64,000 nucleotides of DNA from Armatimonadetes bacterium DC (GTDB taxonomy: Bacteria; Armatimonadota; Fimbriimonadia; Fimbriimonadales; GBS-DC). The stretch spans positions 62,001-126,000 of the forward strand of contig LDYB01000025.1 of assembly GCA_001442985.1 (NCBI GenBank), in the 5' to 3' direction. The notes under the pieces are model-generated. The model was not told where the DNA came from, ran no database searches, and saw only the letters and a list, made by a program, of their open reading frames with translations. Within the stretch, counting starts at the first letter, position 1, and every line of letters begins with the position of its first letter. A program made the translations under genes and the position numbers. Positions 7,955-16,206 of the stretch are shown here, in pieces.

Positions 7955-9160
7955 ATGCGACGCAAAAGTTCTGGACTCTGGCTGGCTTTGCTGGTGATTT
8001 TTCTGATTCAGGCGGGGCTGCAGTGGCGGATTCATCCCCTGTGGGCAAAGAATTACGCGCCGAAACAGACCACGCCCGTCGGGCTATCGCCGGAGCAGCT
8101 GCTGGTGGCAATCGCGGGGTTCCGCGAGTTTATGGCGGGCATCCTCTGGGTGCGCGCCGACGGCTTCTTCCACTCTGGCAACTACGATGCGGTGCTGCCC
8201 GTACTCCGACTGGTGACATGGTTAGACCCCCACAATCTGGATGTGTACGCCACCGGCGCGTGGCATATGGGCTATAACTTCACCGACGAAGCCCAGCGCT
8301 CCGACCGACGCTATATCCCCCTCGCGCTCAAGTTCCTTGAGGAGGGCATCGAGAACAACCCGAATGTGTGGGACCTCTACTTTGAGATGGGCTGGATGTA
8401 TTATCACAAAATCCAGGACCCTGTGAGCGCGGTCTACTGGCTCAAAAAGGCGGACGAATTCCCCGACATGATTCCTGCCCGACGCCACATCCTGGCGCAT
8501 GCGCAATTCAAAGCGGGGATGTTCAACGATGCCGTGCAGACCTGGGGCAGGCTGCTGGCGGATGCGGAGAAAACCCGCAATCAGGACTGGGAGTCGCGCA
8601 ATCTCTACGATGTGCGTCAAAACAACTTCCACGACACGATGCTCGATATCTTCCGGCGCTACGGTCCTGAGCCGACCACCCAGCCGCCGCTGGATATGAA
8701 GTTTGACGCGACGGTCAAGGTGGTGCGCCCGCGCGTGATTCTGGTGGAGGGCACGCTGAACATCCCCACCATCGGGGCGCGCGTGACGGTCATCCTGCGC
8801 GACAAAGGCAGGAAACTGGACTACACCCCCAAAGCGCTCAAGACCTTCACTTTTGAGGTAGATCCAACCCTGACCTATATGCAGGACTCGATCGCGGTGC
8901 GTGAGACGCGCTTCCGCCGCGAGATCGACATGAGCAAAGACCCGAAGATGTATCCGTTTAAAGCGCAAGAGTATGAGGTGGAGTTCATCTTTGACCCGCG
9001 CTATGCCTCTCCGCACATTCAGGATCGCATCGGGAGCGACGGCTACGGGATGACCGACGCCCGCTATCTGGACACGAGCGACCCCTCCGTGCGGATGCTT
9101 CGCAAGGTCGTTACCCTCACGCGCGACGAGATTCTGATGCTGGGCAAGCGAGACCGATGA
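7955..9160 (+). CDS. Membrane-anchored TPR-like protein
   Basis: A 401-aa protein with an N-terminal signal anchor (SSGLWLALLVIFLIQAGLQ). Residues ~45-230 are helical and TPR-like (LRLVTWLDPHNLDVYATGAW, EEGIENNPNVWDLYFEMG, KKADEFPDM). The C-terminal ~170 residues contain a beta-rich domain (VRPRVILVEGTLNIPTIGARV). Start ATG 7955 has AGGAGG 8 nt upstream, 12 nt after the permease. It may be an extracytoplasmic partner of the exporter (inference). No named family recognised beyond TPR. Confidence 0.7.
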   Translation: MRRKSSGLWLALLVIFLIQAGLQWRIHPLWAKNYAPKQTTPVGLSPEQLLVAIAGFREFMAGILWVRADGFFHSGNYDAVLPVLRLVTWLDPHNLDVYATGAWHMGYNFTDEAQRSDRRYIPLALKFLEEGIENNPNVWDLYFEMGWMYYHKIQDPVSAVYWLKKADEFPDMIPARRHILAHAQFKAGMFNDAVQTWGRLLADAEKTRNQDWESRNLYDVRQNNFHDTMLDIFRRYGPEPTTQPPLDMKFDATVKVVRPRVILVEGTLNIPTIGARVTVILRDKGRKLDYTPKALKTFTFEVDPTLTYMQDSIAVRETRFRREIDMSKDPKMYPFKAQEYEVEFIFDPRYASPHIQDRIGSDGYGMTDARYLDTSDPSVRMLRKVVTLTRDEILMLGKRDR

Positions 9161-10053
9161 ACTTTCCGCTGCTGGGGCAGGAGGCGTTGACCGACCCGGG
9201 CGCCCGCTTGCGACGCCTGTGGGAGGTGCGCAATATCGTGGTGATGCCGGGGGTGTTTAATGCCCTGCTGGCGCGGCTGGTGCAGTTTGAAGGCTTTGAG
9301 GCGCTCTACATTTCAGGCGCGGGCGTGACCAATACCCTGATGGGGCTGCCTGACCATGCGTTTATCAGCCTGCCTGAGATGGCGCAGGTGTGTGGCTATA
9401 TCACACGCGCGGTGAGCATCCCTGCTGTCGCCGACGCCGACACGGGCTACGGCGAGGCGCTGCAGGTCGCCTATGCGGTGCGCACGCTGGAGCGCGCCGG
9501 GCTGGCAGGCATTCATCTGGAGGATCAGGTCAGCCCCAAGCGATGTGGTCATCTGGAGGGGAAAGAGGTCATCCCCAAAGAGGCGATGGTCGCCAAGATT
9601 CGGGCGGCGGTGAACGCACGGGAGAACCCCAACTTTGTGATTATTGCCCGCACCGACGCGCGTGCTGTGGAGGGGCTGCAGGCGGCGATAGACCGCGCAA
9701 AAGCCTATCTGGAAGCGGGCGCGGACGCCATCTTCCCCGAAGCGCTCCAGACCCCCGACGAGTTTGAAGCGTTCGCACGCGCCATCCCCGCCCCCCTGAT
9801 GGCGAACATGACCGAGTTCGGCAAGACGCCCTATCTCACCGTGAACGAGTTCGCACAGCTCGGCTATAAGATGGTGATTTTCCCCATGACCTGCCTTCGG
9901 GTCATGATGAAAGCCGCGGAGCGCACGCTGGAGACGCTCAAACAGTGTGGCACCCAAACGCCCCTGTTAGACCAGATGCAGACCCGTGCGGAACTCTACG
10001 AACTGCTGGAGTATGACCGCTACCTGAGCTATGATAAGGAACTGGGGGAGTGA
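9157..10053 (+). CDS. Isocitrate lyase/PEP mutase family enzyme (methylisocitrate lyase-like)
   Basis: A 298-aa TIM-barrel enzyme. The family signature KRCGH is present in EDQVSPKRCGH, along with the Mg-binding DADTGYGE and FVIIARTDAR. The KRCGH cysteine acts as the catalytic base in 2-methylisocitrate lyase (PrpB) and isocitrate lyase, while PEP mutases usually lack it, so a lyase is favoured (family knowledge). The start overlaps the TPR gene by 4 nt. No methylcitrate synthase or dehydratase is nearby, so pathway assignment stays open. Confidence 0.85.
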   Translation: MNFPLLGQEALTDPGARLRRLWEVRNIVVMPGVFNALLARLVQFEGFEALYISGAGVTNTLMGLPDHAFISLPEMAQVCGYITRAVSIPAVADADTGYGEALQVAYAVRTLERAGLAGIHLEDQVSPKRCGHLEGKEVIPKEAMVAKIRAAVNARENPNFVIIARTDARAVEGLQAAIDRAKAYLEAGADAIFPEALQTPDEFEAFARAIPAPLMANMTEFGKTPYLTVNEFAQLGYKMVIFPMTCLRVMMKAAERTLETLKQCGTQTPLLDQMQTRAELYELLEYDRYLSYDKELGE

Positions 10054-11227
10054 GAGCATCGCCAAGTTCTATGTGGCAGAGAAACTGCATCGCGTAACAC
10101 CTGCCTATCCCGATGACAGCCTGTTGCGCGGCGCGGAGCTGCTCGCACAGAGCGGCATCGGGGTGCTGCCTGTCCTGCAGGAGGGGGTCCCGATAGGGGT
10201 TCTCACCGAAGCGGGTTTGCGCGAGGCGTTGCAGGCAGGGGCGCAGTGGAGCGACCCGCTGGGGGAATGGGCGTCTGATGCTTTTGTGCGCGTGCCGATT
10301 GACGCGAGCGTGGAAGAGGCGCTGCCGCACCTGCTGGAGACCGATTTGCCCGCAATTGGCGTGGACGAGTGGGGACGCTATGTGGGAGTGGTCAGCGCAG
10401 CAGGGCTGATGGCGCGCCCCGTCAGCATGCCGCAGGTGGGCATGATTGGAGGGATGGCAACCCCGCTGGGCGTGTACCTCACGAACGGGGTTGTCTCCGC
10501 AGGTTCCAGCAATCTGGGGCTGGCGCTCACGGGCGCGTTACTGTTCCTGCTCTACGCCGCCGCGACATGGATTGTGATTGGCGGTGCGCAACTGGCACAG
10601 GCACGGTACGGTATCCCCCTGTATAGCTACTACAACTCGCCCTTCGCAGGCGTGTGGACTCTGACTTCCGATGTGCTGGGGCTGGTGCTGCGGGGTTCTA
10701 TTTTCGTGGTGTTCCTGCTCCTGATGCGGGCGTTGCCAATCGCGGGCACGCACGCGGCAGAGCATATGGTGGTGCATGCGATTGAGCGGGGCGAGCCGCT
10801 GGTGCTGGAGGTGGTACGCCGTATGCCGCGCGTGCATCCCCGCTGTGGCACGAACCTGGTCGCGGGCGTGGTGTTGTTTCTGGGGTTGAGCAAGGTCTTC
10901 ACATGGGGTTCACCCCCCGATTCGGAAGCGCGCGATCTGGCGCTGCTGATGGCGCTGCTGTTCACACTGATGTTCTGGCGCACTTTTGGCGCGTTTCTGC
11001 AGTGGGCGGCGACCACCAAGCCCCCTACCGACAAACAGATTCTGGGCGCGATTCGCTCGGCGGAGATGCTTCTCCAAAAGGCGCGCCCCTATAGTGGCAT
11101 GACGCCCTCGCCGATTATGCGCCTGTGGAACAGTGGACTGATTCAGATTCTGGCGGGCGCCTGGGGGGCGACTTTGCTGTTTCTGTTGCTGGAACGCTGG
11201 CTGGGCATTACACTCCTGCTGGGATAA
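10031..11227 (+). CDS. CBS domain - DUF1385 (YqhQ-like) membrane protein fusion
   Basis: A 398-aa protein. Residues ~10-130 form a CBS pair (TPAYPDDSLLRGAELLAQSGIGVLPVL...; VPIDASVEEALPHLLETDLPAIGV). After GMIGGMATPLGVY comes a polytopic DUF1385 domain. Its hallmark is AGTHAAEHMVVHAIERGEP followed by HPRCGTN, with four or five membrane segments. CBS pairs usually bind adenosyl ligands and gate enzymes or channels, so this membrane protein may be nucleotide-regulated (inference). It overlaps the previous gene by 23 nt. The exact start is uncertain because the first 12 residues have no ribosome site. Confidence 0.75.
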   Translation: MIRNWGSESIAKFYVAEKLHRVTPAYPDDSLLRGAELLAQSGIGVLPVLQEGVPIGVLTEAGLREALQAGAQWSDPLGEWASDAFVRVPIDASVEEALPHLLETDLPAIGVDEWGRYVGVVSAAGLMARPVSMPQVGMIGGMATPLGVYLTNGVVSAGSSNLGLALTGALLFLLYAAATWIVIGGAQLAQARYGIPLYSYYNSPFAGVWTLTSDVLGLVLRGSIFVVFLLLMRALPIAGTHAAEHMVVHAIERGEPLVLEVVRRMPRVHPRCGTNLVAGVVLFLGLSKVFTWGSPPDSEARDLALLMALLFTLMFWRTFGAFLQWAATTKPPTDKQILGAIRSAEMLLQKARPYSGMTPSPIMRLWNSGLIQILAGAWGATLLFLLLERWLGITLLLG

Positions 11228-11230
11228 AGG

Positions 11231-11275
11231 TGTGCGAGAGGAGGCGCCTCCCCTCGCACAGAGGGAGACTTTTTT
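11231..11275. terminator. Bidirectional terminator
   Basis: A long stem GTGCGAGaGGAGGC/GCCTCCcCTCGCAC (11232-11259) followed by TTTTTT (11270-11275) lies between two convergent genes. It serves the plus-strand operon best and also the minus-strand hydrolase gene. Confidence 0.75.
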
Positions 11276-12572
11276 ACGGTTGCGCGCCAATAATGCGCAG
11301 CTGGGTGGTGAGGGTATAGGTTTGCCCGTCCTGTTCGAACACGAGCTCTGCGTAGCCGACGGCGTGTCCCTGTCGTGGGCGCGCCAGAAAACCCCGCCAG
11401 CCGTCGGGTGTGCGCTCCATCGGGCGCCATGTCCATTTCGAGTCGCGGAAGTCATGATTCAGGCTGGTGGTGAACCAGAGTCGCGCCTCTTTTGCAGGCG
11501 GAGTGCTGAAGGCGGTGATTTCCAGCCCCTCAGGGGTTTCTTTCAGTTCCCAGCGCATGGTGGGGAGGCGCTTGCCCTGCGCCAGCGTCCGAATAAAAGC
11601 GGACATGGTGGCGTACACGCGCGGGCGGTCTTCCAGCCCGTGTCCACTGTTGGGCACATAAAGCACCCATTTGGGTTCGGGCAAGCCATCCCAGTAGAGG
11701 TTCAGCGCGTCCTGTGCCCAGTAGCGGTCGTTCGTGCCGTTGATGATGAGTTTGGGCATGGTGTAGCGCTCGCGATAGCTGTAAGGGTCTTCCAGTTCCA
11801 CCAGTTTGCGTCCTGCGGGGGTGTTCAACTGCTGCAGCATGCCCCCCGCCACATAGTCGCCAATCTCTTCGCTGGGCACGCCTTTGTAAAACTCCAGATG
11901 ATGGGGCACCTGCGCGGGCAAGTTCAGCACATCGATCACCATGGGGGCGATTCCTGCCACACGCTTATCGCGGCTCGCGCCGACCAGCCATGCGGTCCAG
12001 CCGCGCTTGGAGGCGCCCGTCACCATGAACTGCTGGGGAACCTTTTTCCCTTCCTGGCGCAGAAACGCCTGCACGGTGTCCATACACTTCAGCACCGCCT
12101 TCGCCATCGGGAAATGGAGCGGCCAGGTGGGGTCGTTCGTCTGCAGGAACTTCTGCCATGTGTAGACAATCAGGGCGTCTTCTGTCAAGCCGCCGAAAAG
12201 GGGCTGTTTGGGAATGTTATAGAGGATGACGAAGGGAACCCCGGTCTGGGTTGCGAGCAGCGCGCCCAGCGCCTCGTTGCCCGCGCTGGGGTTGCCTCCC
12301 GTGTTCAAAAGCGCCGCGAAGTGGGGAAAACGCGGGTTGTCGGGGTAGAAAATCTGTACCGAGTGATCCCAGTCGATACCCTGCCATGTTTGCGAGATCA
12401 TGAAGAGGGTATAAACGGTGGTGTTGCCGACGCGTTTGGCGTCGCGCTTTTCCCAGCGGTAAGCGGGTTCAGGGCGTTGAAAGTAGTCGTCCAGCGGGGT
12501 CTGCGCCAGTGCAGTGGTGCCCCACAGCAAAACCCCTATCAGCACTGTCCAGAAACCGTATCGGCTTCGCAT
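11274..12572 (-). CDS. PhoPQ-activated pathogenicity-related (PqaA-type) alpha/beta hydrolase
   Basis: A 432-aa secreted protein. The signal peptide SRYGFWTVLIGVLLWGTTALA is followed by TPLDDYFQRPEPAYRW, which is typical of the PqaA family (Pfam PhoPQ_related). QTWQGIDWDHSVQIFYPD and VTGASKRGWTAWLVGASRDK (nucleophile elbow GxSKxG) follow. LIINGTNDRYWAQDALNLYWDGL and GHGLED supply the acid/His region. ATG 12572 is chosen because the signal peptide starts there and a -10 box lies 6 nt upstream. Substrate is unknown; related proteins are described as peptidase- or esterase-like. Confidence 0.85.
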   Translation of the reverse strand: MRSRYGFWTVLIGVLLWGTTALAQTPLDDYFQRPEPAYRWEKRDAKRVGNTTVYTLFMISQTWQGIDWDHSVQIFYPDNPRFPHFAALLNTGGNPSAGNEALGALLATQTGVPFVILYNIPKQPLFGGLTEDALIVYTWQKFLQTNDPTWPLHFPMAKAVLKCMDTVQAFLRQEGKKVPQQFMVTGASKRGWTAWLVGASRDKRVAGIAPMVIDVLNLPAQVPHHLEFYKGVPSEEIGDYVAGGMLQQLNTPAGRKLVELEDPYSYRERYTMPKLIINGTNDRYWAQDALNLYWDGLPEPKWVLYVPNSGHGLEDRPRVYATMSAFIRTLAQGKRLPTMRWELKETPEGLEITAFSTPPAKEARLWFTTSLNHDFRDSKWTWRPMERTPDGWRGFLARPRQGHAVGYAELVFEQDGQTYTLTTQLRIIGAQP

Positions 12573-12578
12573 ACAATT

Positions 12579-12584
12579 GTTGTA
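12579..12584 (-). promoter_or_regulatory. Leaderless-type -10 box (TACAAC) of PqaA-like gene
   Basis: The minus strand reads CAGGTACAACAATTGTATG: GG, box, 6 nt, then ATG 12572. Transcription should begin at or next to the start codon. It lies back-to-back with the plus-strand box at 12595. Confidence 0.55.
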
Positions 12585-12594
12585 CCTGATGGGG

Positions 12595-12600
12595 TATAAT
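12595..12600 (+). promoter_or_regulatory. -10 box TATAAT for structured leader/pilT
   Basis: Reads GGGGTATAATAGG. It would start a leader of about 225 nt ahead of pilT that contains the candidate structured RNA. Confidence 0.6.
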
Positions 12601-12794
12601 AGGATTCCTGCCGTGCGCGTGATGCCCGCGGTGGATCGAACCGTCGACTCTATGAGCTGGAGGGACGGGGTGTGGCTGAGTGGCAGCGTCGGGCAACCGA
12701 CGAATCGCGAGGCAGCCTCTGACCTCCAAAAAGATACCGAGGGGTTCGCAACCCCAACGGCACACGGCACGGCGGGGTTTCTGGCAGGAATCCC
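12601..12794 (+). ncRNA. Candidate structured RNA (riboswitch-sized) in the pilT leader
   Basis: About 190 nt with a multibranch layout. The closing inverted repeat is GGATTCCTGCC (12602-12612) with GGCAGGAATCC (12783-12793). Inside are CGGT/ACCG around a 7-nt loop (12629-12643), TGGAGG (12658-12663) pairing with CCTCCA (12723-12728) and enclosing CGTCGG-GCAA-CCGACG (12687-12702), and GGGGTT-CGC-AACCCC (12741-12755). GCCGTG (12610-12615) could instead pair with CACGGC (12768-12773), competing with the closing stem. No known riboswitch consensus fits. Caveat: if transcription starts 6-7 nt after the TATAAT box, only half of the outer stem is transcribed. Confidence 0.45.
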
Positions 12795-12834
12795 GCGTGC
12801 GCCTTCGAATCTATCCCCCTGAGGAGGCTTGAAG

Positions 12835-13938
12835 ATGCTGAAACTGGCAAGTGCCGACGAGCTTTTGAACATCTGCTATGAGCGGGATGCGTCGGACATT
12901 CATATTGTGCCCAACGAACCCCCCACCCTGCGCCTGCACGGGCGACTGGTACGACTCGAAGAGTTTGGTGAACTCAGCCCTGCTGATACCGAGCGCCTGT
13001 TCCGTGAAGTGGCTCCGCCCCGTGCCATCCATGAACTGGAGCGTGTGCGTACCGCCGACTTCGCCTACGCTCACCCAAAAGCCCGATTCCGCGTCGCCGC
13101 TTACTACGAGAAAGGAAGCATCGCCATCAACTTCCGTCTCATCCCCTACCGATTGCGCTCCTTTGAAGAGATTGGGTTGCCAGACCATATCAAACGCCTA
13201 CTCCATCTACCGCGCGGGCTGATTCTGGTAACGGGTCCCACTGGCTCGGGAAAAACGACCACCCTCGCAACGATGCTGGACTACATCAACACCCATCGCG
13301 AGACGCACATCGTGACCATCGAAGACCCGATTGAGTATTACCATGAGCCGAAAAAATCGGTGGTCAGCCAGCGTGAGGTGGGCGTCGATGTGCCCAGTTT
13401 CGAAGAGGGCGTGGTGCGCGCCCTGCGCATGGACCCCGATGTGATTCTGGTGGGCGAAATGCGCGATCTGAAGACCATTCAGGCAGCCATCACAGCCGCC
13501 GAAACGGGGCACCTGGTCTTCTCAACAGTTCACACCACGGGCGCCGCGCGAACGGTGGAGCGTATCGTCGATGTGTTCCCCACTGACCAGCAGGAGCAGA
13601 TTCGCGTCCAGCTCAGCACGAACCTCGTGGCGGTGATTTCCCAGTTGCTGCTGCCGCGTGCGGATCGCCCAGGGCGCGTCGCCGCGTTTGAGATTATGAT
13701 TGTAACGCCCGCGATTGGACACATGATTCGCGACCGCAAGATTCATAGCATCGAGTCTGCCATCCAGACAGGGCAGCAGCTGGGCATGATCTCGCTGGAC
13801 AACCACCTGCTGTTTCTGTATCAGCACAAGATTATCTCGCGCGAGGAGATGTATCGCGTGGCGCAAAACCCCGAAGAGATTGCGGCGCGCCTCGGCGAAC
13901 AACTGCCCGAAACCGCGCTGGCGCGACAGATTATCTGA
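12835..13938 (+). CDS. pilT: Type IV pilus retraction ATPase PilT
   Basis: A 367-aa PilT/GspE-family ATPase lacking the long N-domain of PilB, as expected for PilT. It shows ELLNICYERDASDIHIVPN, Walker A GPTGSGKTT near residue 130, the Asp box IVTIEDPIEYYHEP, Walker B DPDVILVGEMRD and the His box GHLVFSTVHTTGA. The PilT C-terminal signature appears as AFEIMIVTPAIGHMIRD. ATG 12835 has GAGGAGG 7 nt upstream; the in-frame TTG at 12829 is too close. It powers pilus depolymerisation and twitching. Its leader contains the structured RNA candidate. Confidence 0.92.
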   Translation: MLKLASADELLNICYERDASDIHIVPNEPPTLRLHGRLVRLEEFGELSPADTERLFREVAPPRAIHELERVRTADFAYAHPKARFRVAAYYEKGSIAINFRLIPYRLRSFEEIGLPDHIKRLLHLPRGLILVTGPTGSGKTTTLATMLDYINTHRETHIVTIEDPIEYYHEPKKSVVSQREVGVDVPSFEEGVVRALRMDPDVILVGEMRDLKTIQAAITAAETGHLVFSTVHTTGAARTVERIVDVFPTDQQEQIRVQLSTNLVAVISQLLLPRADRPGRVAAFEIMIVTPAIGHMIRDRKIHSIESAIQTGQQLGMISLDNHLLFLYQHKIISREEMYRVAQNPEEIAARLGEQLPETALARQII

Positions 13939-13941
13939 GCC

Positions 13942-14733
13942 ATGCGTTTCAAAGAGAAGGTGGTCTGGATTACGGGCGCCTCGTCGGGGATTGGCGAGGC
14001 GCTGGCGTATGCTTTCAGCCGCGAGGGCGCTCACCTCGTGCTGACCGCCCGCCGCACCGACCGCCTGGAACAGGTCAAAAACGCCTGTCAGGGACCGGGC
14101 AAAATCCTGCTCCTGCCCTTCGATGTGACTCAGTTAGACCTGCACCCGACGATGGTGGGCGCGGTGATTGAGCATTTCGGGCAGATTGATATTCTGGTGA
14201 ATAACGCGGGCGTCTCCCAGCGCTCCAAAGTGATAGAGACCGACTTCAGCGTGGATCGCCGCATTATGGAGCTGAACTACTTCAGCGTCATCTCGCTCAC
14301 CAGGCATGTGTTGCCGTATATGCTCCAGCGGGGGCAGGGGCATATTGTGGTCATCAGCAGCCTGCTGGGCAAATTCAGCACGCCGTTGCGCTCGGCGTAC
14401 TGCGCCTCCAAGCACGCCCTGCACGGCTACTTTGACGCCCTGCGTGCCGAGGTTGCCGACCAGGGGATTTTCGTCACGCTCATCTGTCCGGGCTGGGTGC
14501 GCACGGAGGTCTCCCAGCACGCTCTGCGCGGCGACGGCAGCGAGCATGGGCAGATAGACCCCTCTATCGCGAAGGGGATGGACCCCCATCGGTGCGCCGA
14601 GCGAATCCTGAAGGCAGTTCACAAGCGCAAGGAAGAGGTCGCGATTGCAGGACCCGAAGGGATCGCACTGTGGCTCAAGCGCTTTGCCCCTGGATTGCTT
14701 TCCAAACTGGTTCGGCGGGTGCGGGTAACATAG
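13942..14733 (+). CDS. Short-chain dehydrogenase/reductase (DHRS7-like)
   Basis: A 263-aa classical SDR. TGASSGIGEALAYAF is the cofactor loop and LTARRTDRLEQV suggests NADP (Arg after strand 2). NNAGVSQRS is the structural motif, and catalytic Ser-Tyr-Lys is seen as VISSLLGK and YCASKHALHGY. CPGWVRTEVS closes the site. It starts 3 nt after pilT, so it is probably co-transcribed. A hydrophobic C-terminal half-segment (EGIALWLKRFAPGLLSKLV) suggests peripheral membrane binding. Substrate unknown. Confidence 0.88.
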   Translation: MRFKEKVVWITGASSGIGEALAYAFSREGAHLVLTARRTDRLEQVKNACQGPGKILLLPFDVTQLDLHPTMVGAVIEHFGQIDILVNNAGVSQRSKVIETDFSVDRRIMELNYFSVISLTRHVLPYMLQRGQGHIVVISSLLGKFSTPLRSAYCASKHALHGYFDALRAEVADQGIFVTLICPGWVRTEVSQHALRGDGSEHGQIDPSIAKGMDPHRCAERILKAVHKRKEEVAIAGPEGIALWLKRFAPGLLSKLVRRVRVT

Positions 14734-14992
14734 GTTTTGGAAAATGCGTTCGTGCAAGAAACGATCTGTTGCGAAATTCGTCATATTTTGCAGGAATTTC
14801 AGGAGACGAGGCGAATAACCTCTGCGAAGGAGGGCATTATGCCTGATGTATTGTTTGCGGTACGAGCGCACTGCGTCCCTGCAAGCGTGAGTGCATGCCG
14901 TTTGATTGGGGGGGGGGCGTAATGCGTGATTTGTCTAACCCGCGAACATACCAGGCGTATAGACTGCGAACGGAACAGAGGAGGTAAGACCC
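14734..14992. other. Intergenic region with a ten-G run
   Basis: 259 bp between the SDR and a secreted-protein gene. It contains an uninterrupted G10 tract at 14908-14917, a possible -10 (TATAGA, 14958-14963) and AGGAGGT just before ATG 14993. A 61-codon frame (14737-14922) begins with TTG and lacks a ribosome site, so I do not count it as a gene. Confidence 0.4.
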
Positions 14993-16159
14993 ATGAGAGG
15001 GCTGCTGGTTTTCCTGATAGTAGGCGTGTGCGGATTGTACGCACAGCAAGCCGAGCGCCTCTTTGGGCTGCCGTATGGCGAATGCAACGACTGCATCGCA
15101 ATGAACCTGCATGAAGGCGCGGGCGTGGGATGGTTTGCGGTGAACCCCAGCGGAACGCGCTTTTACCTGCGCGATGGAGAAGGTAGAATCCACATCCTTG
15201 ACCGGACGGGAAAGCCGATTGCCCGGTTCACTTCTCCTGTTCCTGTCGGGATTGCGGGGGTTGCTGACGACGGCTCTATTGTGGTCGTGGGAGAGTGCCA
15301 ACCCATTTCGCGCCGTGACAAAGAAAGCATCCCGCGCCCAATCTGGGTCATCGAGCCGAATGGCAGCATAGATGAAAAACGCACCGAGGGCTTCAACCGC
15401 GCTCTGGAACGATTTCGTACAGAGCAAAATCGGGGCGCAGATTGCTTCCCGATGATTGCTTTCCTGACCCAGAACCGTTTGGGGCTTCTTGTTTCGGCTC
15501 CTGTATCGTTTTCAGCAGACGGGGAGGCACGCCTCGATCAGCAGACGGGTTTGCTGATTCTCAAGGCAGATGGAAGCTGGGAAGGGTTGTATCCGGCAAT
15601 TGCCGCCTCCAAAAGAGGAAGCATCCTTGAAGACCCCCGCTTACGAAGCCTTGAAGCGCAACAGGAGTGGATTCGACGCACGCTCAACCCTCAGACACAA
15701 GCGTCTTACAAGATAGTGGATGAGACAGGTGATGAATACAAACGCGACAGAGCGCCTGTCTATCCAGCCGAAATGCAGGCTCAGCATGTGTCATTAGGAG
15801 GCACTCGGCTGGCTTCGTACACCCTCCAGATTGGCAAGGCAGGCGTTCTGCTAATAGAGCCGGGCGCACGGATGGATGAGAGGGGGCGGTTGTATCTCCC
15901 GGGCGCGAAAACCGAGCGTGCCCTGCGCCCGCTTCGCCTGAACCAGTCTGATGAGCTGGAACTGCTGGACGGCTATGTCGTCGCCCGTTTCCTCCCGGAT
16001 GGTCGGTTCGAAGGGATTGTTGCCGAAATCGCTATCCCCACTTACCACTGTCACCCACGACAGTTGTGGGATATCGATAGCGTGGGCAATCTTTACTTCC
16101 TCAAGTTCACCGAAACGGGCGTAGAGGTGTGGATGGTTCCCGCTCCTGCCTCTAAGTAG
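14993..16159 (+). CDS. Secreted protein of unknown function (propeller-like repeats)
   Basis: A 388-aa protein with a signal peptide (RGLLVFLIVGVCGLYA, cleavage near QQ). The mature N-terminus has a CxxC-like pair in GECNDCIAMN. Segments such as GEGRIHILDRTGKPIARF and DDGSIVVVGE look like beta-propeller blades. The end GNLYFLKFTETGVEVWMV is almost repeated at the end of the gene at 17644 ([18 protein letters not shown]), so the two are distant paralogues. Strong AGGAGGT before ATG 14993. No named family recognised. Confidence 0.7.
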   Translation: MRGLLVFLIVGVCGLYAQQAERLFGLPYGECNDCIAMNLHEGAGVGWFAVNPSGTRFYLRDGEGRIHILDRTGKPIARFTSPVPVGIAGVADDGSIVVVGECQPISRRDKESIPRPIWVIEPNGSIDEKRTEGFNRALERFRTEQNRGADCFPMIAFLTQNRLGLLVSAPVSFSADGEARLDQQTGLLILKADGSWEGLYPAIAASKRGSILEDPRLRSLEAQQEWIRRTLNPQTQASYKIVDETGDEYKRDRAPVYPAEMQAQHVSLGGTRLASYTLQIGKAGVLLIEPGARMDERGRLYLPGAKTERALRPLRLNQSDELELLDGYVVARFLPDGRFEGIVAEIAIPTYHCHPRQLWDIDSVGNLYFLKFTETGVEVWMVPAPASK

Positions 16160-16206
16160 AGTGGAGGCGTTCCATATGCGACCACCACTTTCTCAATCAG
16201 GGGGTT

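Noticed and set aside
11232-12599. Plus-strand 455-codon frame opposite the PqaA-like gene
   Set aside because: The minus-strand protein has a signal peptide and family motifs; the plus frame begins inside a terminator.
12669-12690. Partial likeness to a TPP riboswitch (GGGGTGTGGCTGAG)
   Set aside because: The second conserved TPP half (CTGATCTGG..AATACCAGCG) is absent.
12663-12760. tRNA-like sequence (GTGGCTGAGTGGCAGC resembling a D arm and GGGGTTCGCAACCCC resembling a T arm)
   Set aside because: The middle stem has a 4-nt loop instead of a 7-nt anticodon loop, the T loop lacks the conserved A58, and there is no acceptor stem with CCA position. Better explained as part of the larger structured leader.
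14737-14922. Small 61-codon gene before the secreted-protein gene
   Set aside because: TTG start, no ribosome site, and the frame runs through the G10 tract; no protein-like features.
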